Shown here in pieces: positions 17,373 to 24,981 of a DNA stretch of 33,919 bases. The notes beneath the pieces were generated by a model, which ran no database searches, was not told the origin of the DNA, and saw nothing but the letters and a program-made list of their open reading frames with translations. Origin of the DNA: Azospirillum isscasi (GTDB lineage Bacteria; Pseudomonadota; Alphaproteobacteria; Azospirillales; Azospirillaceae); NCBI RefSeq assembly GCF_030849505.1, contig NZ_JAUJFI010000053.1:1-33919 (forward strand), in the 5' to 3' direction. Position 1 is the first letter of the stretch, and every line of letters starts with the position of its first letter. A program made the position numbers and the translations under genes.

Positions 17373-18437
17373 ATGACCGCCACGCCCTATCTCCGTCTCG
17401 AATCCATCGTCAAGAATTATGGCGCCTTCACCGCGCTGAAGGGCGTGTCGCTCGACATCCGGCGGGGGGAGTTCGTCTGCTTCCTGGGCCCCTCGGGCTG
17501 CGGCAAGACCACCCTGCTGCGCGTGATCGCCGGGCTGGACCCGCAGGATTCCGGGCGGGTCGCGCTGGACGGGCGCGACGTGTCGCGGCTGCCTCCGGCG
17601 GCGCGGGATTACGGCATCGTCTTTCAGTCCTACGCGCTGTTCCCGAACCTGACCGTCCACAAGAACATCGCCTACGGCCTGAAGCTCCGCCGCGAGGCCG
17701 AGCGGGCGCGGGTGGCGGAACTGCTCCACCTCGTCGGTCTGCCGGACGTGGCGGGCAAATACCCGGCGCAGCTTTCCGGCGGGCAGCAGCAGCGCATCGC
17801 GCTGGCCCGCGCCCTGGCGCCGTCGCCGGGCCTGCTGCTCCTGGACGAGCCGCTGTCGGCGCTCGACGCGCGGGTGCGCGTCCATCTGCGTCAGCAGATC
17901 CGCGACCTGCACCGGCGGCTGGGCATCACCACCATCATGGTCACCCACGACCAGGAGGAGGCGCTGACCATGGCCGACCGCATCGTCGTGATGAACCACG
18001 GCGTCATCGAGCAGGTGGGGTCCCCGGACGCGATCTACCGCAGCCCGGCCAGCCGCTTCGTCGCCGATTTCGTCGGCTCCATGAATTTCCTGCCCGGCGT
18101 GGCGGCGGAGCATGGCCGCGTGCGGCTGGGCGCCCTGGACCTCGACTGCGAGGCGGAATTGCGCCCCGGCACGCCGGTCACCGTCTGCCTGCGGCCCGAG
18201 GACGTGCAGGTGCGTGCGCCCAACGGCGGCAACACGGTGGCGGCGACCATCGAATCCATCGAGTTCCTGGGCGCCTTCCACCGCGCCCGCCTGCTGGCGG
18301 AGGGGCTGGACGGCCTGCACCTGACCGCCGACTTCTCGGCCAACCTCGTGCGCGATCTCGGTCTCGGCGCCGGGCGCAGCCTGCCGGTGTCCCTGCCCCG
18401 CGACCGGCTGCGCGTCTTCGAATCGGTGTCCGCATGA
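17373..18437 (+). CDS. phnT2: 2-Aminoethylphosphonate ABC transporter, ATP-binding subunit
   Basis: A 354-residue ATPase. Walker A is GPSGCGKT (39–46), the signature is LSGGQQQR (134–141), Walker B is LLLLDEP (154–160), and the switch histidine lies in VTHDQEEA. A C-terminal TOBE-type domain (about 240–350) is of the kind found in anion and phosphonate importers. GAGGG lies 8–9 nt before the ATG at 17373. It energises uptake through the fused permease, whose start codon overlaps its stop (ATGA at 18434–18437). The 63-bp gap from the binding-protein gene carries no clear terminator. Confidence 0.88.
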   Translation: MTATPYLRLESIVKNYGAFTALKGVSLDIRRGEFVCFLGPSGCGKTTLLRVIAGLDPQDSGRVALDGRDVSRLPPAARDYGIVFQSYALFPNLTVHKNIAYGLKLRREAERARVAELLHLVGLPDVAGKYPAQLSGGQQQRIALARALAPSPGLLLLDEPLSALDARVRVHLRQQIRDLHRRLGITTIMVTHDQEEALTMADRIVVMNHGVIEQVGSPDAIYRSPASRFVADFVGSMNFLPGVAAEHGRVRLGALDLDCEAELRPGTPVTVCLRPEDVQVRAPNGGNTVAATIESIEFLGAFHRARLLAEGLDGLHLTADFSANLVRDLGLGAGRSLPVSLPRDRLRVFESVSA

Positions 18438-20137
18438 GCGCCGTCACTCTGAACGCCGCCCGCCCCCCCGCCCGCCCGGTGGAGCGCGGGGAGGCCCGGC
18501 TGCTCGGCGGCGGGCTGGCCGCCGTCGCCGTCCTCCTGCTGGTCTTCGTGGTGCTGCCGCTGGGGACGCTGTTCCTGCGCAGCCTCTACGACCGGAACGA
18601 CGCCTTCGTCGGCCTCGCCAATTTCGCGGCCTTCCTGAACACGCCGTCGCTGCTGACCTCCGTCGCCAACAGCGTCACGGTGGCGCTGATCAGCACGGCG
18701 ATCACGGTCACGCTGGCCTTCGCCTACGCCTTCGCGATCACCCGCACGCGCATGCCGGGAAAGGCGCTGTTCAAGCTGCTGGCGCAGATCCCCATCCTGG
18801 CGCCGTCGCTGCTGCCGGCCATCGCGCTGGTCTATCTGTTCGGCAACAAGGGGTTCCTGCGCGACCTGCTGATGGGGCACAGCATCTACGGCCCCATCGG
18901 CATCGTGATGGGCGAGGTCTTCTACACCTTCCCGCACGCCGTGATGATCCTGACCGTCGCCCTGTCCGGCGCCGACGCCCGCCTGTACGAGGCCGCGGAG
19001 GCGCTGGGCGCCCGCCCCTGGCGCCGTTTCCTGACCATCACCCTGCCCGGCGCGCGGTACGGGCTGATTTCCGCCCTGTTCGTGGTCTTCACGCTGGTCG
19101 TCACCGACTTCGGCGTGCCGAAGGTGATCGGCGGCTCCTACAACGTGCTCGCCACCGACGTGTACAAGCAGGTGGTCGGGCAGCAGAATTTCGGCGTCGG
19201 CGCGGTGGTCGGCATGGTGCTTCTGGTGCCCGCCGTGCTGGCCTTCGCCGCCGACTGGATCGGCCAGCGCCGGCAGATGGCGCTGCTGTCCGCCCGCTCC
19301 GTCCCCTACCGGCCCCGGCGGCGCCCGCTGGGCGACGGGCTGGCGCTGGCCTTCTGCGGGCTGGTGGCCGCCGTCCTGGCGGGGATGCTGGGCATGGCCG
19401 CCTTCGCCTCGCTGGTCACGCTGTGGCCCTACAACCTGACGCTGACCCTGGCGAACTACGACTTCGCGGCCTTCGACAGCGCGGGCTGGGCCAGCTACGC
19501 CAACAGCATCCGCATGGCCGCATGGACGGCCGCCGCCGGCACGGTGCTGGTTTTCACCGGCGCGTGGCTGGTGGAGCGCAGCCCGGCGGCGCCGGTGCTG
19601 GCCGGCGTGGTGCGGCTGATGGCGATCGTGCCGTTGGCCGTGCCGGGGATGGTGCTGGGGCTGGCCTACATCTTCTTCTTCAACGCGCCCTGGAACCCGC
19701 TGGGCGGGCTGTACCACGGCATGGCGATCCTGGTGCTGTCCACCGTCGTGCATTTCTACACGGTCGGCCACCTGACCGCCGCCACCGCCCTGAAGCAGCT
19801 CGACCGCGAGTTCGAGGCGGTGTCGGCCAGCCTGAAGGTGCCGGTCTGGACGACCTTCTGGCGGGTGACGGTGCCGCTGTGCCTGCCGGCCATCCTGGAC
19901 ATCGCCATCTATCTGTTCGTCAACGCGATGACGACCGTGTCGGCGGTGGTTTTCCTCTATTCCCCGGACACCAAGCCCGCGTCGGTCGCCGTCCTGAACA
20001 TGGACGACGCCGGGGAGGTGGCGGGCGCCGCCGCCATGGCGATGATGATCGTCTACACCTCCGCCGGGGTGCGCGTCCTGCACGCGGTCCTGTCCTGGGC
20101 CTTGCAGCGCCGGACGCAGGCGTGGCGGGCGCGGTAG
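18434..20137 (+). CDS. phnU2: 2-Aminoethylphosphonate ABC transporter, fused double permease
   Basis: A 567-residue inner-membrane protein made of two tandem MetI-like permease domains (roughly 20–290 and 300–565), about 12 membrane segments in all. The first half carries the ATPase-contacting EAA loop EAAEALGARPWRRFLTITLPG. The second has the diverged equivalent FEAVSASLKVPVWTTFWRVTVPL. Fused permeases of this kind occur in the iron and AEP-type importers, so one polypeptide replaces the usual dimer. The start overlaps the ATPase stop. The same frame stays open far upstream through two other genes, but that stretch is not coding in this frame. Confidence 0.88.
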   Translation: MSAVTLNAARPPARPVERGEARLLGGGLAAVAVLLLVFVVLPLGTLFLRSLYDRNDAFVGLANFAAFLNTPSLLTSVANSVTVALISTAITVTLAFAYAFAITRTRMPGKALFKLLAQIPILAPSLLPAIALVYLFGNKGFLRDLLMGHSIYGPIGIVMGEVFYTFPHAVMILTVALSGADARLYEAAEALGARPWRRFLTITLPGARYGLISALFVVFTLVVTDFGVPKVIGGSYNVLATDVYKQVVGQQNFGVGAVVGMVLLVPAVLAFAADWIGQRRQMALLSARSVPYRPRRRPLGDGLALAFCGLVAAVLAGMLGMAAFASLVTLWPYNLTLTLANYDFAAFDSAGWASYANSIRMAAWTAAAGTVLVFTGAWLVERSPAAPVLAGVVRLMAIVPLAVPGMVLGLAYIFFFNAPWNPLGGLYHGMAILVLSTVVHFYTVGHLTAATALKQLDREFEAVSASLKVPVWTTFWRVTVPLCLPAILDIAIYLFVNAMTTVSAVVFLYSPDTKPASVAVLNMDDAGEVAGAAAMAMMIVYTSAGVRVLHAVLSWALQRRTQAWRAR

Positions 20138-20144
20138 CCCGCGC

Positions 20145-21020
20145 TCACGCCGCCCCTTCCCGCGCCAGATCCAGAAAGGCCCGCACCACGGCCAGCCGCC
20201 GCCGTTCGCGCAGGCAGACGACATACTCGTCCATCTCCACCGTCACCCCCGCGAAGGGCAGCAGGACCAGCCGCGGGTCGGCGGTGAATTCGGCGGCGGA
20301 GACGAAGCCGATCCCCAGCCCCGCCGCCACCGCCTCGACCACCGCCTCGCGGCTTTCGATCTCCAGCGTGGCGGCGGGGACGAGATCCTGCGCGGCGAGG
20401 GCCTGCTCGACCAGCCGGCGGGTCATGGAGCCGGTCTCCCGCATCACCAGCCGCTCCGCCGCCGCGTCCGTCAGGGTCACCGCCCGCTGGCGGGCCAGCC
20501 GGTGGCCGCGCGGCAGCAGCACCTTCACCGGGTCGCGGCGCAGCGGCACGACGTAGAGCCGCGAATCCCCCGGCACGTCGGCCAGCACCGCCACGTCGAT
20601 CCGGGTGTCCAGCAGCCCTTGCAGCAGCGTCCGCGAATTGCCGACCGACAGGGTCACCGTCGGGCCGGGGTGCCGGCGGGTGAATCCGGCGATCAGCGGC
20701 ACCGCGTGGAACGGCCCGTCCGCCCCGACGGCCAGCGCGCCGCCCTCCAGATGATGCACGCCGGCCAGCAGCTCCACGGCCTCCTGCTCCGCCGCGAACA
20801 GCCGCCGGGTGACGGCGAACAGGGCCTTGCCCACCTCGGTCGGCGCCACCGCCCGCCGCGTGCGGTCGAACAGCAGCACGCCGTGCGCCTCCTCCAGCGC
20901 CTTCACCTCCTGCGACAGGGTGGGCTGGGTGACGTGCAGAAGGCGCGCCGCCTTGGTGAAGCTGCCCTCCGTCGCCACCGCGTGGAAGGCGCGAAGCTGG
21001 GCATGATTTATAGATTTCAT
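20145..21020 (-). CDS. LysR-type transcriptional regulator of the AEP genes
   Basis: A 291-residue LysR-family protein. The N-terminal winged helix (HAQLRAFHAVATEGSFTKAARLLHVTQPTLSQEVKALE, about 6–44) is followed by a substrate-binding domain (about 90–285). It lies between the AEP transporter operon, with which it converges (7-bp gap), and phnW, from which it diverges. The position predicts control of phnW–phnX and possibly transport, with AEP or a breakdown product as effector; this is inference. Its start codon (CAT at 21018–21020) sits inside a palindromic T-N11-A box, which suggests autoregulation. Confidence 0.9.
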   Translation of the reverse strand: MKSINHAQLRAFHAVATEGSFTKAARLLHVTQPTLSQEVKALEEAHGVLLFDRTRRAVAPTEVGKALFAVTRRLFAAEQEAVELLAGVHHLEGGALAVGADGPFHAVPLIAGFTRRHPGPTVTLSVGNSRTLLQGLLDTRIDVAVLADVPGDSRLYVVPLRRDPVKVLLPRGHRLARQRAVTLTDAAAERLVMRETGSMTRRLVEQALAAQDLVPAATLEIESREAVVEAVAAGLGIGFVSAAEFTADPRLVLLPFAGVTVEMDEYVVCLRERRRLAVVRAFLDLAREGAA

Positions 21021-21034
21021 CTATGGGGCCATAG
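21010..21034. promoter_or_regulatory. LysR-type binding site overlapping the LysR start codon
   Basis: Two palindromes share four bases. ATAGAT-TTC-ATCTAT (21010–21024) contains a T-N11-A core (T 21011, A 21023). CTATGG-GG-CCATAG (21021–21034) adjoins it. They occupy the start of the 90-bp gap between the divergent LysR gene and phnW. Confidence 0.6.
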
Positions 21035-21110
21035 AGCGAATGGATTGGAATTATGGTACCCGTCCGCGCTGTCATCCGTCCACCGGCCCTTCACGCCAAA
21101 GGACTTCAGG

Positions 21111-22226
21111 ATGCCTGCCGAACCCTATCTGCTGACCCCCGGCCCGCTGACCACCTCGCGCACCGTCAAGGAGGCGATGCTGCGCGACTGGGGATCGCGC
21201 GACGGCGCCTTCATCGCCCTGAACGCCCGCGTGCGCGCCCGGCTGGTGGAGCTGGCCGGCGGCGACGCCGCCGCCTTCGCCGCGGTTCCGGTTCAAGGCT
21301 CCGGCACCTTCGCGGTCGAGGCGATGATCGGCACGCTGGTGCCGCGCGACGGCAAGCTGCTGGTGCTGGTCAACGGCGCCTACGGCACCCGCATCGTCCG
21401 CATCGCCCAGGTGGTTGGCCGCGCCGTCGCCGCCATCGAAGCCGCCGAGGACCAGCCGGTGTCGCCGGACGCGCTGGAGCGCGCGCTGGCCGCGGATTCC
21501 GCCATCACCCACGTCGCCGTGGTCCAGTGCGAGACCACCTCCGGCATCCTGAACCCGGTGGAGGCGGTGGCGGAGGTCACGGCGCGCCATGGCCGCGCCC
21601 TGCTGATCGACGCCATGAGCGCCTTCGGCGCCCTGCCGCTCGACGCCCGCCGGGTGCCGTTCGAGGCGGTCGCGGCCTCCTCCAACAAATGCCTGGAGGG
21701 GGTGCCGGGCATGGGCTTCGTCATCGTCCGCCGCGACGCGCTGGAGCGCGCGAAGGGCAACGCCCATTCGCTCAGCCTCGACCTGCACGACCAGGCGCGC
21801 GGCTTCGAAGCCAACGCGCAATGGCGCTTTACCCCGCCGACTCATGTGCTGGCCGCCTTTGACCAGGCCCTGGCCGAGCACGCCGCGGAAGGCGGGGTGG
21901 AGGGGCGCGGCGCCCGCTACGCCGCGAACTGCCGAATCCTGGTGGAGGGCATGCGGGCCATGGGCTTCCGGACGCTGCTGCCCGACCATCTCCAGGCGCC
22001 GGTCATCGTCACCTTCCGCATGCCGGCGGACCCGGCCTTCGACTTTCCGCGCTTCTACGACCAGCTGCGCGAGCGCGGCTTCGTGATCTACCCCGGCAAG
22101 CTGACCGTCGCCGACAGCTTCCGCATCGGCTGCATCGGGCGCCTCGGCGCGCCGGAGATGCAAGCCGCCGTGGAGGCCGTCCGCGCCACGCTGGCCGGGA
22201 TGGCCGTCGCCTCCGGCGCCCCCTGA
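21111..22226 (+). CDS. phnW: 2-Aminoethylphosphonate–pyruvate transaminase
   Basis: A 371-residue class V PLP aminotransferase. It moves the amino group of AEP to pyruvate, giving phosphonoacetaldehyde and alanine. The N-terminus YLLTPGPLTTSRTVKEAMLRDWGSRD is characteristic of PhnW. The PLP lysine is K193 in SSNKCLEGVPG, and the cofactor aspartate lies in LLIDAMSAFGALP. The length matches the family (about 365–370). AAAGGA lies 7 nt before the ATG. It is followed 28 bp later by phnX, its pathway partner, which makes the assignment secure. Confidence 0.95.
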   Translation: MPAEPYLLTPGPLTTSRTVKEAMLRDWGSRDGAFIALNARVRARLVELAGGDAAAFAAVPVQGSGTFAVEAMIGTLVPRDGKLLVLVNGAYGTRIVRIAQVVGRAVAAIEAAEDQPVSPDALERALAADSAITHVAVVQCETTSGILNPVEAVAEVTARHGRALLIDAMSAFGALPLDARRVPFEAVAASSNKCLEGVPGMGFVIVRRDALERAKGNAHSLSLDLHDQARGFEANAQWRFTPPTHVLAAFDQALAEHAAEGGVEGRGARYAANCRILVEGMRAMGFRTLLPDHLQAPVIVTFRMPADPAFDFPRFYDQLRERGFVIYPGKLTVADSFRIGCIGRLGAPEMQAAVEAVRATLAGMAVASGAP

Positions 22227-22254
22227 TTCGACCTCATTGCCCCAAGGAACCGTC

Positions 22255-23085
22255 ATGAGCTTCACCTACAGCCGCCGCTACACCGGGCCGTTGCAAGCGG
22301 TCGTCCTCGACTGGGCCGGGACGACGGTCGATCATGGCTGCCTCGCCCCCGCCGCCGCCTTCCTGGAGGCGTTCCGCCAGTCCGGCGTGGCGATCACCCT
22401 GGAGCAGGCCCGCACCCCGATGGGCATGCCGAAGTGGAACCACATCCAGGCGATCACCCGCATGCCCGCGGTGGCCGACGCCTGGGCTGCCGCGCACGGC
22501 GCGGCCCCGACCGACGCCGACGTGGACGCCCTGTACGAGCGCTTTCTCCCCCTCCAGATCGCGGTCGTGGAACAGCATTCCGACCTGATCCCCGGCGCGG
22601 CGGAGGCCGTGGCGGCGATGCGGGCGCGCGGGCTGAAGATCGGGTCCACCACCGGCTACCCGCCGCCGGTGATGGAGGTGGTCCGGCGCGTCGCGGCGGA
22701 CCAGGGCTACGCCCCCGACGTCACCGTCTGCGCGGGCGAGACGCCGACCGGGCGGCCCGGCCCGGCCATGGCGCTGAAATGCCTCATCGCGCTGTCCGTG
22801 ACGTCGGTCGAAGCCTGCGTCAAGATCGGCGACACCGTGGTGGACGTCGAAGAGGGGCTGAACGCCGGCATGTGGACCATCGCCATCCTGGACACCGGCA
22901 ACGAGGTCGGCCTGCCCCTGGCCGAGTGGCGGGCGCTGGACGAGGACCGCCGCGCGGCGCTTCGGCGCCCGGCGGAGGAGCGGCTGCGCCGGGCCGGCGC
23001 CCATTACGTCGCCGCCAGCCTTGCCGACGCCCTGCCCCTGCTGGACGCCATCGAAGCGCGGCTGGCCCGCGGCGAGAAGCCGTGA
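22255..23085 (+). CDS. phnX: Phosphonoacetaldehyde hydrolase (phosphonatase)
   Basis: A 276-residue HAD-superfamily enzyme that cleaves the C–P bond of phosphonoacetaldehyde to acetaldehyde and phosphate. The nucleophile is D19 in VVLDWAGTTVDHG. The lysine that forms the Schiff base with the substrate is K60 in TPMGMPKWNHI. The acidic motif IGDTVVDVEEGLNAGMW closes the active site. The ATG at 22255 has AAGGAA about 7 nt upstream and is preferred to an upstream TTG at 22237. Second step after PhnW and in the same operon. It releases phosphate independently of the Pho-type C–P lyase. Confidence 0.95.
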   Translation: MSFTYSRRYTGPLQAVVLDWAGTTVDHGCLAPAAAFLEAFRQSGVAITLEQARTPMGMPKWNHIQAITRMPAVADAWAAAHGAAPTDADVDALYERFLPLQIAVVEQHSDLIPGAAEAVAAMRARGLKIGSTTGYPPPVMEVVRRVAADQGYAPDVTVCAGETPTGRPGPAMALKCLIALSVTSVEACVKIGDTVVDVEEGLNAGMWTIAILDTGNEVGLPLAEWRALDEDRRAALRRPAEERLRRAGAHYVAASLADALPLLDAIEARLARGEKP

Positions 23086-23095
23086 CCCGCACCGC

Positions 23096-23155
23096 ATGAC
23101 CCCGCCCTGATGATTGCGCCCCCATGACTCCGCCGCCATGACTCCGCCGCCATGA
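23096..23155 (+). repeat. Tandem 14-bp repeats making ATGA-coupled mini-ORFs
   Basis: ATGACTCCGCCGCC occurs at 23124 and 23138, and a partial third copy starts the permease gene at 23152. Each ATG opens Met-Thr-Pro-Pro-Pro-stop, and its TGA overlaps the next ATG by ATGA. A diverged relative (ATG at 23096, Met-Thr-Pro-Pro-stop) precedes them. No Shine-Dalgarno sequence lies in front of any of them. Confidence 0.8.
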
Positions 23156-24000
23156 CTCCGTTCGTCGCCGCTTTGGTGCTGGCCTCGGCGGCGCTGCACC
23201 CGCTGTGGAACCTGCTGATCAAGCGCAACGCCAGCCCGGTCGGCGCCTATCTCGGGCTGGCGGGGACGCTCGTCGGGCTGGCGCTGCTGCACGCCCTCTG
23301 GTCCGGCGCGCCGCTGTGGCCTCCCGCCGGCGCCTGGGGGCTGCTGGCGGTCTCGGCGGCGGGGCAAGGGCTGTATGGGGTGGCGCTGGTCACGGTGCTG
23401 CGGCGGGGTGACCTGTCGGCCTACTACCCGGTGGTGCGGGCGTCCCCCATCGCCATCGTCGCCTATGGATGGCTGGTGCAGGGCGCCACCTACGGCTGGC
23501 CGATGCTGGCGGGCATCCTGCTGGTGCTGGCCGGCGGCTACCGCCTGCAGGCCGGGTCCGGGCGTCGCCTCGACGACCCGGTGGCGCTGGGGGCCGCGGT
23601 GCTGGCCATGATGGGGGCCGCGGTCTACTCCGTCGCCGACGGCATCGCCATGCGCAGCATGGCCCCGGAAGTGCTGCTGTTCTGGACGCAGCTCGCCGCC
23701 CTGCCGCTGCTGCTGGCCGGGTTCCGGGCGGTGGGACAGGCCGTGCCGTTGCGCCCGCCCTCCCGGATTCCCTGGGTGGCGCTCGGGGCGGGGGCGCTCA
23801 GCTACGGGTCCTACTATCTGATCCTGCTGGCCTACCAGATGGGCGCGCCGGTCGCCGCCGTGGCGAGCGTGCGGCAAGCCTCCATCCCCCTGTCGGTGCT
23901 GATCGGCGCCCTCTGGCTGGGGGAAAAGCGGCTGGCCGGGCGCCTCGGCGCCTCGCTGCTGGTCGCCGCCGGCATCGTCCTCATCATCCTCAACCGCTGA
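23152..24000 (+). CDS. DMT/EamA-family membrane transporter
   Basis: A 282-residue protein with about ten hydrophobic segments arranged as two EamA repeats (about 1–130 and 145–281). The first begins FVAALVLASAALHPLWNLLIKR and the second DPVALGAAVLAMMGAAVYSVADG. Family members export amino acids and other small metabolites. Being third in the phnW–phnX unit suggests export of a by-product or movement of a phosphonate-related compound, but the substrate is unknown. The start is taken at the third ATG of a 14-bp tandem repeat, because earlier ATGs stop after five codons. There is no Shine-Dalgarno sequence, so translation probably depends on coupling. It converges with the AraC-type gene. Confidence 0.85.
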   Translation: MTPFVAALVLASAALHPLWNLLIKRNASPVGAYLGLAGTLVGLALLHALWSGAPLWPPAGAWGLLAVSAAGQGLYGVALVTVLRRGDLSAYYPVVRASPIAIVAYGWLVQGATYGWPMLAGILLVLAGGYRLQAGSGRRLDDPVALGAAVLAMMGAAVYSVADGIAMRSMAPEVLLFWTQLAALPLLLAGFRAVGQAVPLRPPSRIPWVALGAGALSYGSYYLILLAYQMGAPVAAVASVRQASIPLSVLIGALWLGEKRLAGRLGASLLVAAGIVLIILNR

Positions 24001-24024
24001 CCGGGCCTCCGCCTCCCGGCGGCG

Positions 24025-24906
24025 TCACCATGCGCCGAAGCTCTCGTCGAGCAGCCGGTAGAACCAGAACGCCTCGTGGGTGGCCATCAGCCCGTTCAAC
24101 CGTCCCGGGGGCAGGCCGGTGAGGCGGCGGACCTCCCGCCCCATGTGCGACTGGTCGGCGAATCCCAGCTCGCTGGCGAGCCCCGCCAGATCGATCGCCC
24201 CGCCCTCGCGATTCCGCGCCGCGCGGACGGCCACCTCCTCGACCCGCGCGAAGAGCTGCAGGTCCCGGTGGCTGAGGCCGGTCCATTCCTTGATGCGGCG
24301 CTGGGCCTGCCGAACGCCCCGCCCCGTCCGGGACAGCGCCGCCCTCATCCCGAGCGTGCGCAGCCAGTCCCTCATAAGCGGCGCCAACCGGGCGTCCCGG
24401 GCACCGGGGCCGGACCACAGCGGTTCCAGACGCGCCTCCATGCGGTCGAACGCCGAACCACCTCCCGCCTCCGGCTCGAAGAGGCTCTCGCAGGCGGCCA
24501 GCAGCGGGCCGGAAACCAGATCCTCCAGCGGCAGGACGCGATCAACCAGGGATTCCGCGCCGATCCCGCTGAGCCGCCCCAGGGCATCCGGGTAGAAGGC
24601 GACCGACAGGGCGTGGACCGGCCCCGGCGACCAGCTCGCGACGGGGCGGCGCTGCGGTCCGGAGAGAACCAGCCGCGGCAAGGGCGGGCCGAGGAGTGGG
24701 CAGCCGTCGCCGCCGCGCTCCTCCACCATGTGGAGCACGCCGTCGAAGATCCACGAGATCATCGACATCGGCGTCGCCGGGTAGTGGTTGAAGCGCTGGT
24801 CGTCCGGCAACGCCGTCCCGCGCGTGTCGCGCTCCACGCCGAAGAACACGCAGGCGGCAAGGGCCGGGCGCGGCGGAAGCAGGCGGGCGGAGGGGGTGGA
24901 CGGCAT
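24025..24906 (-). CDS. AraC-family transcriptional regulator
   Basis: A 293-residue regulator. The N-terminal part (about 1–150) resembles the uncharacterised sensor domain often attached to AraC DNA-binding domains (RFNHYPATPMSMISWIFDG, then ALSVAFYPDALGRLSGI). The C-terminal part (about 185–280) has the two helix-turn-helix units, ending LASELGFADQSHMGREVRRLTGLPPGRL, which is the AraC signature region. It is transcribed away from the esterase gene across a 75-bp gap, so the esterase is its most likely target. The inducer is unknown. Confidence 0.88.
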   Translation of the reverse strand: MPSTPSARLLPPRPALAACVFFGVERDTRGTALPDDQRFNHYPATPMSMISWIFDGVLHMVEERGGDGCPLLGPPLPRLVLSGPQRRPVASWSPGPVHALSVAFYPDALGRLSGIGAESLVDRVLPLEDLVSGPLLAACESLFEPEAGGGSAFDRMEARLEPLWSGPGARDARLAPLMRDWLRTLGMRAALSRTGRGVRQAQRRIKEWTGLSHRDLQLFARVEEVAVRAARNREGGAIDLAGLASELGFADQSHMGREVRRLTGLPPGRLNGLMATHEAFWFYRLLDESFGAW

Positions 24907-24981
24907 CGCGGATGACGTTTCCGTTCTATACGGCCGGACGGGCTCCGGTGGAAGGTGGGCATCTGATCATCGGAGCCGACC

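Noticed and set aside
15474..18320. Minus-strand open frame of 948 codons across the GGDEF, phnS2 and phnT2 genes
   Set aside because: Spans three well-supported genes on the other strand; composition is that of a high-GC shadow.
16115..18433. Plus-strand open frame continuous with the fused permease, which would give a 1,340-residue protein
   Set aside because: The upstream part is out of frame with phnS2 and phnT2, whose motifs are intact, and shows no protein-like sequence. The permease begins at the ATGA overlap at 18434.
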